Positions 40,332 to 49,380 are shown, numbered from the stretch's first letter. The stretch: 64,000 nucleotides of DNA from Claveliimonas monacensis (GCF_014982975.1 NZ_JADCKL010000001.1:1-64000), one strand, 5' to 3'. The notes: generated by a model from the letters alone, not told the origin. Translations and numbers: made by a program.

Positions 40332-41615
40332 ATGAAGATCGCGATGCTGACAAACAATTACAGGCCTTTTGTGGGAGGCGTTCCCGTCTCTGTGGAAAGA
40401 CAGGCGAAAGCGCTGCGGGCCTTAGGCCATGAGGTGACGGTGTTTGCCCCGGACTATGGGGACGGGAAAAATGGGGGCCAGGATCCTGAGGAAGACCATG
40501 TGGTCCGGTGCAGCTGCTTTAAAAGAAAGATGTGCAACGGCATGGTCTACCCCAAAGTGGCGGACCGGCAGGTGCGTGAGGCCTTTGAGCGTGAGTTCTT
40601 TGACTGTGTTCACGTCCATCAGCCTGTCTTTGCGGGAAATACCGCCCTCTGGCTGAAAAAGAAGTACCATATACCGGTGGTCTATACCTGGCACACAAAG
40701 TACCAGGACTATCTGCACTATTTCCCGCTGTTCCGGGAGGAGGAAAAGGCGGGGCCTCTGAGGCGTCTGCTGATCCGGGCAGGGCGGGATCTCATCCTGC
40801 CGGCCTATATGCGCTGGTTCACAGGAAAATGTGACCTGGTGCTGGCGCCCTCCAAGGGGATGAAAAGGCAGATCCTGGAGATGGGCGTCAGGGCGCCTGT
40901 GGAAATGCTTCCCACCGGGCTTGAGGAAAGCTTTTTCGAGACAGATGCAAGAAGGGCAGAAGAGATCCGCAGAGAATATCTGCAAGACAGGAAATATCTG
41001 TTCTGCACCGTGTCCCGTTTGGAGATAGAAAAGAATATTCCGTTTCTTCTGGAGGGCGTGCGCAGATTGAAGGAGGAGGACATGGAGCCTTTCCGCTTTC
41101 TGGTGATCGGAGAGGGGACGCAGAGGGTTTATCTGGAAGAGCTTGCCCGGCAGATGGGGCTGGGGGATGTGGTCACATTTACCGGCAATATCCCCAACCG
41201 GGAGCTGAAAGATTATCTGGCTGCCAGCGATCTCTTTCTTTTTGCGTCCAGGTCAGAGACCCAGGGGATTGTGATCCAGGAAGCGCTGGCCAGCGGATGT
41301 CCGGTGGTGGCAGTGAAGGCTACCGGAGTGGAGGATGTTGTGGAAGATGGAAAGAACGGGTTCCTGGCGCCGGAGGATGCGCAGGCCTGGTGTCTGAAGG
41401 TGTGGAAGGCCCTGGAAGGGCCGGCAGCAGGAGAAATGCGGTCCCGGGCAAAAGACAGCGTCAGGGGATACAGGAGCATCCTTCTGGCTATGCAGGAGGA
41501 GCGGATGTACAGGAACTGTGCAGAGCAGAGGTGGAAGGAGGTGTCTGGATGTGTGGACGGACATGGGGAAAAGCATGCTGCAGTTTCTCTTTCTCGCCTA
41601 TTTAAGATTACTTAG
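40332..41615 (+). CDS. Glycosyltransferase family 4, lipid glycosyltransferase-like
   Basis: A 427-residue GT-B enzyme. The N-domain has IAMLTNNYRPFVGGVPVSVERQAKALRALGHEVTVF and CVHVHQPVF, and YTWHTKYQDYLHYF with the conserved HT. The C-domain has the nucleotide-sugar site SRLEIEKNIPFLLEGVR, TFTGNIPN, DYLAASDLFLFASRSETQGIVIQEALASGCPVVAVKA (the E-x7-E motif). It most resembles diacylglycerol glucosyltransferases that make membrane glycolipids. The last 60 or so residues beyond the domain (CVDGHGEKHAAVSLS) are unlike the family; the gene end overlaps the next start by 65 bases. Confidence 0.87.
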   Translation: MKIAMLTNNYRPFVGGVPVSVERQAKALRALGHEVTVFAPDYGDGKNGGQDPEEDHVVRCSCFKRKMCNGMVYPKVADRQVREAFEREFFDCVHVHQPVFAGNTALWLKKKYHIPVVYTWHTKYQDYLHYFPLFREEEKAGPLRRLLIRAGRDLILPAYMRWFTGKCDLVLAPSKGMKRQILEMGVRAPVEMLPTGLEESFFETDARRAEEIRREYLQDRKYLFCTVSRLEIEKNIPFLLEGVRRLKEEDMEPFRFLVIGEGTQRVYLEELARQMGLGDVVTFTGNIPNRELKDYLAASDLFLFASRSETQGIVIQEALASGCPVVAVKATGVEDVVEDGKNGFLAPEDAQAWCLKVWKALEGPAAGEMRSRAKDSVRGYRSILLAMQEERMYRNCAEQRWKEVSGCVDGHGEKHAAVSLSRLFKIT

Positions 41616-42261
41616 AAGGACCGTGCAGGTGGAGTGGGCGGAGGATCAGGTGGATCCAGGGCGTCAGATCTTCGGCTTCTGGCATGAGGACAGCTTCTCC
41701 ATGAACCTGGTACTGGGACAGATGGCTGAGCGGACCAGGCCGGTTCACGTCATTGTCACGGCAGACACGAGGGGAGATTATATTGAGAAAATGCTGGAAA
41801 GCTGCGGAGGCCATGCACTGAGAGTGGCGGACGGGCGGGCCTCCTTTGGAAAACTCAGGGAGATACTGGAGGAGTACCGGCACAAAGACGCTTCTGTGGC
41901 TGTGGCCCTGGACGGCCCCCTTGGCCCCCGGCATCAGCCCAAGAAGCTGGCCTTCTACCTTGCGGAGACACTGGGACAGGGCTTTACAGGCTTTACGATC
42001 CGGTATTCTGCCTGCCTCCGTCTCCGGTGGAGGTGGGATCAGTACGCCATTCCTCTGCCCTTTTCAAAGGTAACAGTTTGGGCCCACGATTACGGCAGGG
42101 TCACCAAGAAGGAGACGCCTGTTCTTCCTGCGGCGCCGCCGAAGGAAAATCCGGGCTTTCTGTCCGGAAAGGGAAGTAGTATACTTGGAATGGAAAAGCA
42201 AAAGATACAGACAGCAGGAGGAAATTATGGAAATCAATCATATCTTGATCGTGGAAGATGA
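41551..42261 (+). CDS. Lysophospholipid acyltransferase-like protein (DUF374-like)
   Basis: A 236-residue protein with an N-terminal hydrophobic helix (MLQFLFLAYLRLLRR), then FGFWHEDSFSMNLVLG, where H and the spaced D-S-F resemble the H-x4-D core of acyltransferases, and VAVALDGPLGPRHQPKKLAFYLAETLGQG, the GPxGPR-type motif of the DUF374/LPLAT group. It may acylate a glycolipid or lyso-lipid made with its neighbours. The GTG start is chosen for its AAGGAGG 8 bases upstream. The C-terminus (GKGSSILGMEKQ onward) runs 35 bases into the response regulator gene and looks unlike the family. Function is inferred. Confidence 0.7.
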   Translation: MWTDMGKSMLQFLFLAYLRLLRRTVQVEWAEDQVDPGRQIFGFWHEDSFSMNLVLGQMAERTRPVHVIVTADTRGDYIEKMLESCGGHALRVADGRASFGKLREILEEYRHKDASVAVALDGPLGPRHQPKKLAFYLAETLGQGFTGFTIRYSACLRLRWRWDQYAIPLPFSKVTVWAHDYGRVTKKETPVLPAAPPKENPGFLSGKGSSILGMEKQKIQTAGGNYGNQSYLDRGR

Positions 42262-42925
42262 CAAAGAGATCCGGGAGGGCGTGGAGATCTATCTGAAAAG
42301 CCAGGGGTATCAGGTTTTCCAGGCGGGGGACGGTGTGGAAGGGCTGGAGATTCTGGAGAGGGAGGAGATCCATCTGGCCATTGTGGATATTATGATGCCC
42401 CGGATGGACGGCATCCAGATGACGATGAAGCTGCGGGAAAAGTATGATTTTCCGGTTATCATGCTGTCAGCCAAATCCGAGGAGGTGGACAAGATCACCG
42501 GACTTAACCTGGGGGCAGACGACTATGTGACCAAGCCTTTCACTCCTATGGAACTGATGGCCAGAGTCAATTCCCAGCTCCGGCGGTACCGGAAGTTCCT
42601 GGAAAAGCTGGAGGTGAAGGGAAACGTCCATGTCATCGGCGGCCTGGAGATCAACGAAGACACGGTGGAAGTCACCGTGGACGGCAGCCCGGTGAAGCTG
42701 ACTCCCCTGGAGTTCCGGATCCTTCTCCTTCTGGCCAAAAATCCGGGCCGGGTCTTCTCGGCAGATGAGATCTATGAGCGGGTGTGGCAGGAGAGAGCCG
42801 TCAATACGGACACAGTCATGGTCCACGTGCGTAATATAAGAGAAAAAATTGAGCTGGACCCGAAAAATCCAAAATATCTGAAGGTGGTGTGGGGTGTTGG
42901 ATACAAGATCGAAAAACAGTCTTAA
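42227..42925 (+). CDS. Response regulator, OmpR/VanR type
   Basis: A 232-residue two-component regulator. The receiver domain has HILIVEDD (acidic pocket), phosphoacceptor D in LAIVDIMMPRMDG (near 54), and K in YVTKPFTPMEL. The winged-helix domain (about 130-230) contains VKLTPLEFRILLLLAKNPGRVFS and the recognition-helix region TDTVMVHVRNIREKIE, ending VVWGVGYKIE. ATG 42227 follows AGGAGGAAA. The kinase gene starts within its last 11 codons, so the pair is coupled. Position after lipid enzymes suggests envelope-stress control. Confidence 0.95.
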   Translation: MEINHILIVEDDKEIREGVEIYLKSQGYQVFQAGDGVEGLEILEREEIHLAIVDIMMPRMDGIQMTMKLREKYDFPVIMLSAKSEEVDKITGLNLGADDYVTKPFTPMELMARVNSQLRRYRKFLEKLEVKGNVHVIGGLEINEDTVEVTVDGSPVKLTPLEFRILLLLAKNPGRVFSADEIYERVWQERAVNTDTVMVHVRNIREKIELDPKNPKYLKVVWGVGYKIEKQS

Positions 42926-45047
42926 TGTGCGGCGTCTTCTGTCGGCGGCGGTCCTATGTGTGTGCGCGGCAGTTATGCTTGCGTTTTATCCCACGTTTGA
43001 AAAGGCAGGCCGGGAGGAGACAGAGGAGGTCTATGAAGGGGCAGAGTATCTGTCCGAAATGCTGTCCCCCGTGACGCGGGGAAACTATGTTCTCTATAAC
43101 GAGATATCCAGGGATGCAGATGGGTCCCAGATCAGAGAAGAGCTGGAAACGTCTGATTTCAGGCGGCTGGAGAAATATATGGATTACAGTTTCTTCGACG
43201 ATGAGGGAGAAGCTCTCCTTGAAAGCCGGTCCGGCGTGGGCAGGAAGCTGGATGGTCAGCCGGAGAACACGGCTTATGATATACAGATCAGCTTTTCTTT
43301 TGACGGCGAGGGAGGACTTGGGGACATCCAGGTGAGCAGCAGTTACCTGGATAAAGAGGTGCAGTACCAGATCGAGGAGGCGCTGCTGCACGACCAGCAG
43401 TCTCTGGAGAGGGAGTGGGAGCAACAGGAAGCCTGGCCAATGTCCACGCCTGTGGATGTGACGGCTGTGTACGGCATGACCCGGGATAATGCAGAGTCCT
43501 ATCTGTCCTCTTACGTGTCCGCGGAGGCTTACGGGGGAGCGTATGTGTATGCCTGGGGGATACTGGAAAGCTCTTCCTTTGCCTGGGTCATGATGTTCCT
43601 GACTGTACTGGCGGCAGCGGCGGGAGTTCTGTACAGGATCTTTTCCGGAGACAGGCAGGAGGCTGTCTTCAGGGCGCCGGCAGAGTTGGTGTGTGCCGCA
43701 GTCCTGGGGCTGGCCGCCGCCATGATCTGGCCCGCTATCATGATCTGGAAGACCTGCTCCGGGGAGCTAATCAGCTCATCAGGCTATGCGAATGTGGACC
43801 GGATCCTGGCATATGGACTCAACTTTCTTGTGTGGCTTGTGATCTTCGCCGTCATATTCTGGATCGGAGGATGCCTGCGGGAGTTTTTCAAGGCGCCGGT
43901 GGACTATCTGAAGGAGCGAAGTCTTCTTGTCAGGTGGGTACGTTGGCTTCTGACAGGGCAGAAGGACTTTGCAGGTACAGTAAAAGAGAAGGCGTCAGGC
44001 GTATTCCGGAAAACAAAGGGGGCGGTAAAAAAGCAGTATGAGGCGCTCCTCCATCTGGATTTCCGGGATCGTACAAACCGTCTGATACTGAAGATCGTTG
44101 GCATCAATTTTGTCGTTATATTGATCATCAGTCTGTTCTGGGGCTTTGGTGTGTGGGTGCTGACCATCTACTCCGTCCTTCTGTTTTTGTTCCTGCGAAG
44201 GTATCTGGACCAGGTGAAGCAGCAGTATGGCCAGATCCTTAAGACCACCAGCACCCTGGCAGAGGGACGGCTTGATATTCCGATCGAAGGAGATGCGGGG
44301 ATCTTTGCCCCGGTGCAGGAGGAGCTGGTCAAGATACAGTCCGGCTTCCGAAAAGCCGTGGAGAGGGAAGTGAAGAGCGAGCGGATGAAGACCGATCTGG
44401 TCACCAATGTGTCCCACGACCTGAAGACGCCGCTGACAGCTATCATCACTTACGTGGATCTTCTGAAAAATGAGGAAGATGAGGAGAAACGGCGGGAGTA
44501 CATCGGCATTCTGGAGAGGAAATCCCAGAGACTGAAGGTGCTTATCGAGGATCTTTTTGAGATCAGCAAGGCTACCAGCAAAAGTGTGACACTGCATTTT
44601 ATGGATCTGGATATCATCGGTCTTCTGAAGCAGGTAGAGCTGGAGTACGACAGGGATATCAAGGCGGTAGACCTGCATATCCGCTGGAGTCTGCCGGGCG
44701 AGAAGGTGATCCTTAAGCTGGACAGCCAGAAAGCCTACCGGGTCTTTGAAAATCTTCTGGTGAACATCACGAAATACGCTCTTCCACACACGCGAGTCTA
44801 CATCGATGTGGAGGAGACAGAGCAGGAGGCGGTGATCCGCATGAAAAATGTGTCTGCAGCGGAGCTGGATTTTGACACGGAAGAGATCACAGACCGCTTT
44901 GTGCGGGGAGATGCCTCCCGGAATACAGAGGGCTCCGGACTGGGCCTTGCCATAGCCAGGAGCTTTACGGAGCTGATGCACGGCACTTTGCAGATTTCCA
45001 CAGAGGCAGATCTTTTCCGGGTGGAGATCCGCTTTCCCAAACCGTAG
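42894..45047 (+). CDS. Membrane sensor histidine kinase
   Basis: A 717-residue kinase and partner of the response regulator. One span near residues 14-32 is followed by an extracellular domain of about 180 residues, then four spans between about 220 and 330, and a further pair near 390-425. After a HAMP-like helix the HisKA site is VTNVSHDLKTPLTA (phosphorylated H). The ATPase domain has the N-box LLVNITKYA and GSGLGLAIARSF, but the usual DxGxG box is replaced by KNVSAAELDF, as seen in several Firmicutes kinases of this type. GTG start with AAGGTGG just upstream. The extra multi-span sensor module suggests membrane-embedded sensing. Confidence 0.92.
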   Translation: MLDTRSKNSLNVRRLLSAAVLCVCAAVMLAFYPTFEKAGREETEEVYEGAEYLSEMLSPVTRGNYVLYNEISRDADGSQIREELETSDFRRLEKYMDYSFFDDEGEALLESRSGVGRKLDGQPENTAYDIQISFSFDGEGGLGDIQVSSSYLDKEVQYQIEEALLHDQQSLEREWEQQEAWPMSTPVDVTAVYGMTRDNAESYLSSYVSAEAYGGAYVYAWGILESSSFAWVMMFLTVLAAAAGVLYRIFSGDRQEAVFRAPAELVCAAVLGLAAAMIWPAIMIWKTCSGELISSSGYANVDRILAYGLNFLVWLVIFAVIFWIGGCLREFFKAPVDYLKERSLLVRWVRWLLTGQKDFAGTVKEKASGVFRKTKGAVKKQYEALLHLDFRDRTNRLILKIVGINFVVILIISLFWGFGVWVLTIYSVLLFLFLRRYLDQVKQQYGQILKTTSTLAEGRLDIPIEGDAGIFAPVQEELVKIQSGFRKAVEREVKSERMKTDLVTNVSHDLKTPLTAIITYVDLLKNEEDEEKRREYIGILERKSQRLKVLIEDLFEISKATSKSVTLHFMDLDIIGLLKQVELEYDRDIKAVDLHIRWSLPGEKVILKLDSQKAYRVFENLLVNITKYALPHTRVYIDVEETEQEAVIRMKNVSAAELDFDTEEITDRFVRGDASRNTEGSGLGLAIARSFTELMHGTLQISTEADLFRVEIRFPKP

Positions 45048-45105
45048 ACTTTTTCCATAAATCATGCTAGAGTAGTAGCACAAAGCGACATGAAAGAGGA
45101 AAAAG

Positions 45106-46089
45106 ATGGAATACTATTTTGCACCCATGGAGGGGATCACAGGCTACATACACAGAAATGTGCATCACAGTCTGTTTCCCGGCATATCCAAATACTTTAC
45201 GGCATTTATCGCGCCGGGACAGAAGGGAAAGTTCAGCGCCAGGGAGAAAAACGATATACTCCCGGCCCACAACCAGGACATGTACACCGTGCCCCAGCTT
45301 CTCACAAACAATGCACAGGACTTTATCACCACAGCAGCGAAATTGGGGGAGATGGGCTACCGGGAGATCAATCTGAACCTGGGATGTCCCTCCCGGACCG
45401 TGGTGACCAAGTACCGGGGATCAGGATTCCTGGCAAAGCCTGTAGCGTTAGACCGGTTTTTTGAGGAGGTCTTTGCGGCCTGCCGGGAAGGGGGAGAAAG
45501 CTCCCTTCAGGGGATGGGGATTTCCGTGAAGACAAGGCTGGGCGTGGAAGAGCCGGAGGAGTTTTTCCGGCTCCTGGACATTTATAATAAGTACCCTCTG
45601 AAGGAGCTGATCATCCACCCCCGGACGCAGCAGGACTTCTACAGCGGCACTGTCCATATGGATCTCTTTGCCTATGGTGCAGAGAACAGCCGCTGCCCGG
45701 TCTGCTACAACGGAGATATCCGGACCGGGGAGGATATGCGTGCCCTGGCCAGTACATTTCCGGATCTGGACCGGGTGATGATCGGCAGAGGCCTTCTTGT
45801 CAACCCGGCTCTCCACCAGATGCTGCAGGGTGCAGAGATGCCGGATAAGACGGTGCTTCGGAAGTTCCACGATCAGATCTATGCGTGGTACAAAGAGGAG
45901 ATGCCGGGGGCAAAGCCGGTGCTCTTCAAGATGAAGGAACTGTGGGCTTACATGGGGCAGCTGTTTGAGGGGGCGGAGAAACCCCTGAAAAAGATCCGAA
46001 AGGCAGAGAAGCTGGCGGCATACGAGGAGGCGGCCGCCTGGCTTTTTGAGAGCTGCGAGGTAAAAGACGGAGAGTACCATGCCTTGTAA
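45106..46089 (+). CDS. dus: tRNA-dihydrouridine synthase
   Basis: A 327-residue flavoenzyme that reduces uridine to dihydrouridine in tRNA. It shows FAPMEGITGYIHR at the FMN site, YREINLNLGCPSRTVVTKYRGSGFLAKP with the catalytic cysteine, VKTRLG, ELIIHPRTQQDFY, CYNGDI and RVMIGRGLLVNP. The start has AAAGAGGAAAAAG ahead of it. It lies 58 bases after the kinase gene and 5 bases before the prepilin peptidase gene. Confidence 0.94.
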   Translation: MEYYFAPMEGITGYIHRNVHHSLFPGISKYFTAFIAPGQKGKFSAREKNDILPAHNQDMYTVPQLLTNNAQDFITTAAKLGEMGYREINLNLGCPSRTVVTKYRGSGFLAKPVALDRFFEEVFAACREGGESSLQGMGISVKTRLGVEEPEEFFRLLDIYNKYPLKELIIHPRTQQDFYSGTVHMDLFAYGAENSRCPVCYNGDIRTGEDMRALASTFPDLDRVMIGRGLLVNPALHQMLQGAEMPDKTVLRKFHDQIYAWYKEEMPGAKPVLFKMKELWAYMGQLFEGAEKPLKKIRKAEKLAAYEEAAAWLFESCEVKDGEYHAL

Positions 46090-46094
46090 GGAAG

Positions 46095-46601
46095 ATGCGT
46101 GGGAATGAAAGATGGCTGTTGGAGCTGATGGCAGGAACGCTGTTCCTGCTGCTTCTTGTGCGGGCATGCCTGGAAGATCTGCGGCGAAGAGAGATACCGG
46201 ACAGGATAGGGGTTCTTCTCGTGGCGGCCGGCTTGTGCTGTCATATAGCGGGGATCTCGCCGCCGGGATGCGGACCGGGTCCTCTGGAATTCTCCGAGCG
46301 TCTGGCAGGTTTTTTCTGCGTCAGTATTCCTCTTGGTACAGCCGCCTGCCTGGCCCCCGGATCCTTCGGGGGCGGCGATATCAAACTCTGCGCGGCAGGA
46401 GGCTTCTTCCTGGGATGGAAGGCCATGCTGTCTGCAGGGGCGATGGCTGTTCTGTCTGCCGGTGCCGCTGTGGCAGTATTCCTTCTTACAGGGAGGATAT
46501 CCAGAAGAGAGGGGATCCCTTTTGGACCTTTTCTCTGCCTGGGCATGACGGCCGGCTTTTTCTTGGGCGAGGAACTGGCAAGGTGGTATGTGGGAAAGTA
46601 G
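46095..46601 (+). CDS. Prepilin peptidase, type A24 (TadV-like)
   Basis: A 168-residue membrane peptidase with about five spans. It has the two conserved aspartates of the family: D in CLEDLRRREIPDRIG (after TM1) and the GGGDIKL motif near residue 93. Such enzymes remove leader peptides from type IV or Tad-type prepilins; the short form without the N-terminal methylase domain is the TadV type. No pilin or secretion gene is in the window, so its substrates are elsewhere. The ATG is only 7 bases after AAGGAAG and may be coupled to dus. Confidence 0.88.
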   Translation: MRGNERWLLELMAGTLFLLLLVRACLEDLRRREIPDRIGVLLVAAGLCCHIAGISPPGCGPGPLEFSERLAGFFCVSIPLGTAACLAPGSFGGGDIKLCAAGGFFLGWKAMLSAGAMAVLSAGAAVAVFLLTGRISRREGIPFGPFLCLGMTAGFFLGEELARWYVGK

Positions 46602-46612
46602 GAGGATACAGG

Positions 46613-47248
46613 ATGACTAAGGACAGGGGAAGAGAGAGACAGGAAGAAAAAGAGACGGGACAGAAGAAGACAGTGCGGCTCTATACGAGGCAGAATGACA
46701 AGACACTGTATCAGCTTGAGCGGGACGGGCGGATCATCAACCAGCGCATTTACGTGGAGTTGCATTTCGGGGATATCGCACCCCTTTTTCTGGACAGCTA
46801 TGACTGGTTCACGAGGAAGGCTTCTGCCATTGTGGAGAAGCCTGAGGATGTGCAGGCTCCGATCTGGTGCTCGATCAGCCGTGAAAACTGTCTGCGGCCG
46901 GTTCCGGGGACGGTGGTATACGTGCTGGAGGTCCCGGAAGAGCAGGTCATCTACTTTGATGATGAGAAGTGGGACTATGTGCTGAACCGGATTTACCTTC
47001 CAAAGGACAAAGAGGACCAGGAGAAGTACAAACAGCATCTTAAGGAGCTGGGAGTTGTGAACGGGTTTGAGTTTTTTCAGGGTCGTTACAAAGGCATGTA
47101 CCCGGAGGAGGAGCGGCGCATCCAGGAGAGCTGGAACCGTATCTTTGATATTGACAGGTGGTCTGTCTTTAATGTGTGCGGCAATATATGGGAAATAAGA
47201 AGAGAGTGGGTCCTTCGCATTGTACATCCGGGAGAAGATGTGCTATAA
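46613..47248 (+). CDS. DUF3841-family protein
   Basis: A 211-residue soluble protein of the DUF3841 type. Recognisable features are an opening strand VRLYTRQNDKTLYQLERDGRI, a tryptophan in DSYDWFTRKAS, the short APIWCSISRE strand, VVYVLEVPEEQVIYFDDEKWDYVLNR and LPKDKEDQEKYKQ. The role of the family is unknown; its fold resembles ADP-ribosyl-transfer or toxin-related domains only weakly, so I make no functional call. ATG 46613 follows TAGGAGGATACAGG, a good site. Confidence 0.7.
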   Translation: MTKDRGRERQEEKETGQKKTVRLYTRQNDKTLYQLERDGRIINQRIYVELHFGDIAPLFLDSYDWFTRKASAIVEKPEDVQAPIWCSISRENCLRPVPGTVVYVLEVPEEQVIYFDDEKWDYVLNRIYLPKDKEDQEKYKQHLKELGVVNGFEFFQGRYKGMYPEEERRIQESWNRIFDIDRWSVFNVCGNIWEIRREWVLRIVHPGEDVL

Positions 47249-47249
47249 T
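47220..47249 (+). promoter_or_regulatory. Promoter of the cytidylate-kinase-like gene
   Basis: TTGTAC and TATAAT are 18 bases apart, with TG one base before the -10 (extended -10). It lies over the end of the DUF3841 gene. Confidence 0.7.
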
Positions 47250-47286
47250 AGTAGAGCTAAACCCGGACTACAAAGGAGGAATTGGT

Positions 47287-47772
47287 ATGAAATTAGTGAT
47301 AACCATGAGCAGGCGTTACGGCACAGGAGCAAGCAGGATCGCCCAGGAACTCTCCGAGAGACTCGGCATTCCGGTCTATGACAAGGTGAATGTGGAAGAG
47401 GAGATGAGCCGCCATACCTATGACTCTGAAGTGGAAGTCATCAAGAAACTGGCGGAAAATCCATGCATCATTCTGGGAAGATGCGCCTCCGAGATCCTCA
47501 AGGACCGGCGCAATGCCTTCAACATCTATGTGTGTGCGGACAAGGAGGACCGGATTAAGAGGATCATGGGCAAAGAGAATCTCAGCCACGAGGAGGCGGA
47601 GCAGAAGATCGAGAAGACAGACCAGGAGAGGGCGGAGTACTATTATGAGCACACAGGGAAGACCTGGGGAGATGTGAACAACTATCACATGATCCTCAAC
47701 ACCTCCGACCTGGGCCTGGAGAACTGTGCGGATATTCTGATGAAGTATTTTGAAAGAAAAGAATATATCTGA
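47287..47772 (+). CDS. Cytidylate kinase-like family protein
   Basis: A 161-residue P-loop protein. The N-terminus LVITMSRRYGTGASRIAQELSERLGIPVYD matches the cytidylate kinase-like family, in which the P-loop is GSGG/ASR-type rather than a standard Walker A. NPCIILGRCASEILKD and YVCADKEDRIKRIM follow. The LID-like segment with RAEYYYEHTGKTWGDVNNYHMILNTS is typical. The length is short against the 190-210 usual for the group. It probably phosphorylates a nucleotide or nucleoside-like substrate not yet defined. AAAGGAGG lies ahead of the ATG, and a terminator follows. Confidence 0.87.
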   Translation: MKLVITMSRRYGTGASRIAQELSERLGIPVYDKVNVEEEMSRHTYDSEVEVIKKLAENPCIILGRCASEILKDRRNAFNIYVCADKEDRIKRIMGKENLSHEEAEQKIEKTDQERAEYYYEHTGKTWGDVNNYHMILNTSDLGLENCADILMKYFERKEYI

Positions 47773-47787
47773 TAAACACTGACGAGA

Positions 47788-47820
47788 AGCGGCGGATGAA
47801 GATCTGCCGCTTTTTTATTT
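47788..47820 (+). terminator. Rho-independent terminator
   Basis: AAGCGGCGGAT and ATCTGCCGCTT form a stem (one mismatch) followed by TTTTTATTTTTG. Confidence 0.9.
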
Positions 47821-47851
47821 TTGTTTCTTGCTGCTTTTTGCGTGTAGCCTC

Positions 47852-47880
47852 TTGCAATCTTCCGAAGGCTTCTTTATAAT
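47852..47880 (+). promoter_or_regulatory. Promoter of the second MATE gene
   Basis: TTGCAA and TATAAT are 17 bases apart; transcription would start about 37 bases before the ATG. Confidence 0.8.
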
Positions 47881-47923
47881 GATGCTCGTTTGTGCATAGA
47901 AGAAGATAAAGGAGGAAAACTGG

Positions 47924-49276
47924 ATGGAAACAGATATGACAGTTGGAAGCTCGGTCAGGGTGATCCTGAATTTTACGCTCCCTATCTTTATAGGGAATAT
48001 ATTTCAGCAGCTCTACAATATGGCGGACGCGGTGATCGTGGGAAAATTCGTGGGACCAAACGCCCTGGCAGCTGTGGGATCCTGCGGAACGCTCATGTTT
48101 CTGATCATCGGTTTCCTGCAGGGACTGACGGCAGGTTTTACCGTGATCACGGCCCAGCACTTTGGGGCAGGCAACAAGAAGGCTATGCGCCAGTCTGTGG
48201 CGTCGGCTTACATTTTGTCCGCTATTGTCTCTGTCATCATGACCGTGCTGAGTATGTCCATGATGAAGCAGATCCTGGGCTGGATGAACACGCCGCCGGA
48301 GATCTACAGCGAGGCTTACGGGTACATCATGGTGATCTGCGCCGGAATTGTGGCCCAGGTGCTCTACAATCTGCTGGCCAGCATCCTGCGGGCTCTGGGA
48401 AACAGCAAGGTGCCCCTCTATTTCCTCATACTGGCGGCTTTTTTGAATGTGGTTCTGGACCTTGTGTTTATCATCGTATTCCACATGGGGGCGGCGGGGG
48501 CTGCTTACGCCACCGTCATCTCCCAGGGTGTGTCAGGCATCTCCTGTCTGATTTACATTATTAAGAAAGTGCCGGATCTGCATCTGAAAAGAGAAGACTG
48601 GAAGCTGCATCGGGATCTGTCCTTGTGGCAGATCAAGATCGGATTGCCCATGGCGCTTCAGTATTCCATCACGGCCATCGGGACTATTATGGTGCAGGCG
48701 GCTCTGAATACGCTGGGAGCCCTGTCTGTGGCCAGCTTTGCGGCGGCCAGCAAGATCGAGCAGGTGGTGAGCCAGGCCTACGTGGCCCTTGGGACGACCA
48801 TGGCCACCTACTGTGCCCAGAATATGGGAGCCGGCAAGTGGGACCGCCTGAAAAAAGGGTTTTCTTCTGCTACAGTGATCGGGAGCATTTACGCCGTCAT
48901 CGCGGGAGGAGCCATCTTCTTCGGAGGGAAATACCTGGTGGTCCTCTTCGTGTCTGAGCAGGTGGGGCAGATCATGGAACTGGCGGACATCTATCTGAAA
49001 TGTGCCGGTGCTATGTTCATCCCTCTGGCGGTGGTCAATATATACAGAAACGGGATCCAGGGGATGGGGTACGCGCTCCTTCCCATGATGGCGGGCGTGG
49101 CGGAGCTCATCGGCAGAGGGGCGGTGGCCCTGATCTCAGCGGAGAGAGGCAGCTACCCGGGTACCTGCATGGCAAGCCCCACGGCCTGGATCCTGGCCGG
49201 CGGCCTGCTGCTGGTGATGTATGTCTGCATTATGAGATCCCGCGCCCCGAAAGGCGCTGGATCGGGAAAAAAGTAA
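47924..49276 (+). CDS. MATE-family efflux transporter (second copy)
   Basis: A 450-residue, 12-span exporter. It has VILNFTLPIFIGNIFQQLYNMADAVIVGKFVG, GSCGTLMFLIIGFLQGLTAGFTVITAQHFGAGN, and in the C-half GLPMALQYSITAIGTIMVQAAL and QAYVALGTTMATYCAQNMGAGKW. This pattern belongs to the NorM/DinF-like branch and differs clearly from the MATE at 38205, so they are not recent duplicates. AAAGGAGG precedes the start. It stands alone between a promoter and the pyrH promoter. Confidence 0.94.
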   Translation: METDMTVGSSVRVILNFTLPIFIGNIFQQLYNMADAVIVGKFVGPNALAAVGSCGTLMFLIIGFLQGLTAGFTVITAQHFGAGNKKAMRQSVASAYILSAIVSVIMTVLSMSMMKQILGWMNTPPEIYSEAYGYIMVICAGIVAQVLYNLLASILRALGNSKVPLYFLILAAFLNVVLDLVFIIVFHMGAAGAAYATVISQGVSGISCLIYIIKKVPDLHLKREDWKLHRDLSLWQIKIGLPMALQYSITAIGTIMVQAALNTLGALSVASFAAASKIEQVVSQAYVALGTTMATYCAQNMGAGKWDRLKKGFSSATVIGSIYAVIAGGAIFFGGKYLVVLFVSEQVGQIMELADIYLKCAGAMFIPLAVVNIYRNGIQGMGYALLPMMAGVAELIGRGAVALISAERGSYPGTCMASPTAWILAGGLLLVMYVCIMRSRAPKGAGSGKK

Positions 49277-49297
49277 GTTCCCTTTTTCGGGAACCTA

Positions 49298-49306
49298 TGC
49301 TATACT
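49298..49306 (+). promoter_or_regulatory. Extended -10 promoter of the pyrH operon
   Basis: TGC-TATACT forms an extended -10, with only a poor -35 match (TTCCCT) 17 bases upstream. A GTTCCC/GGGAAC hairpin with a T-rich loop (49277-49294) covers the -35 position and may end the MATE transcript, although no T-run follows it. Confidence 0.5.
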
Positions 49307-49380
49307 TTACCTTAGGTATGCACATAAGGAAAAGCCGGATGTGCAGCGGAGTACAACAGTAAGACAAGGAGTTAAACTTT

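Noticed and set aside
47924-49276. Recent duplication of the two MATE genes
   Set aside because: Their sequences differ throughout and belong to different branches; only the fold is shared.
49277-49294. GTTCCC/GGGAAC hairpin as a full terminator for the second MATE gene
   Set aside because: The T-tract is in its loop, not after it, and it overlaps the pyrH promoter.
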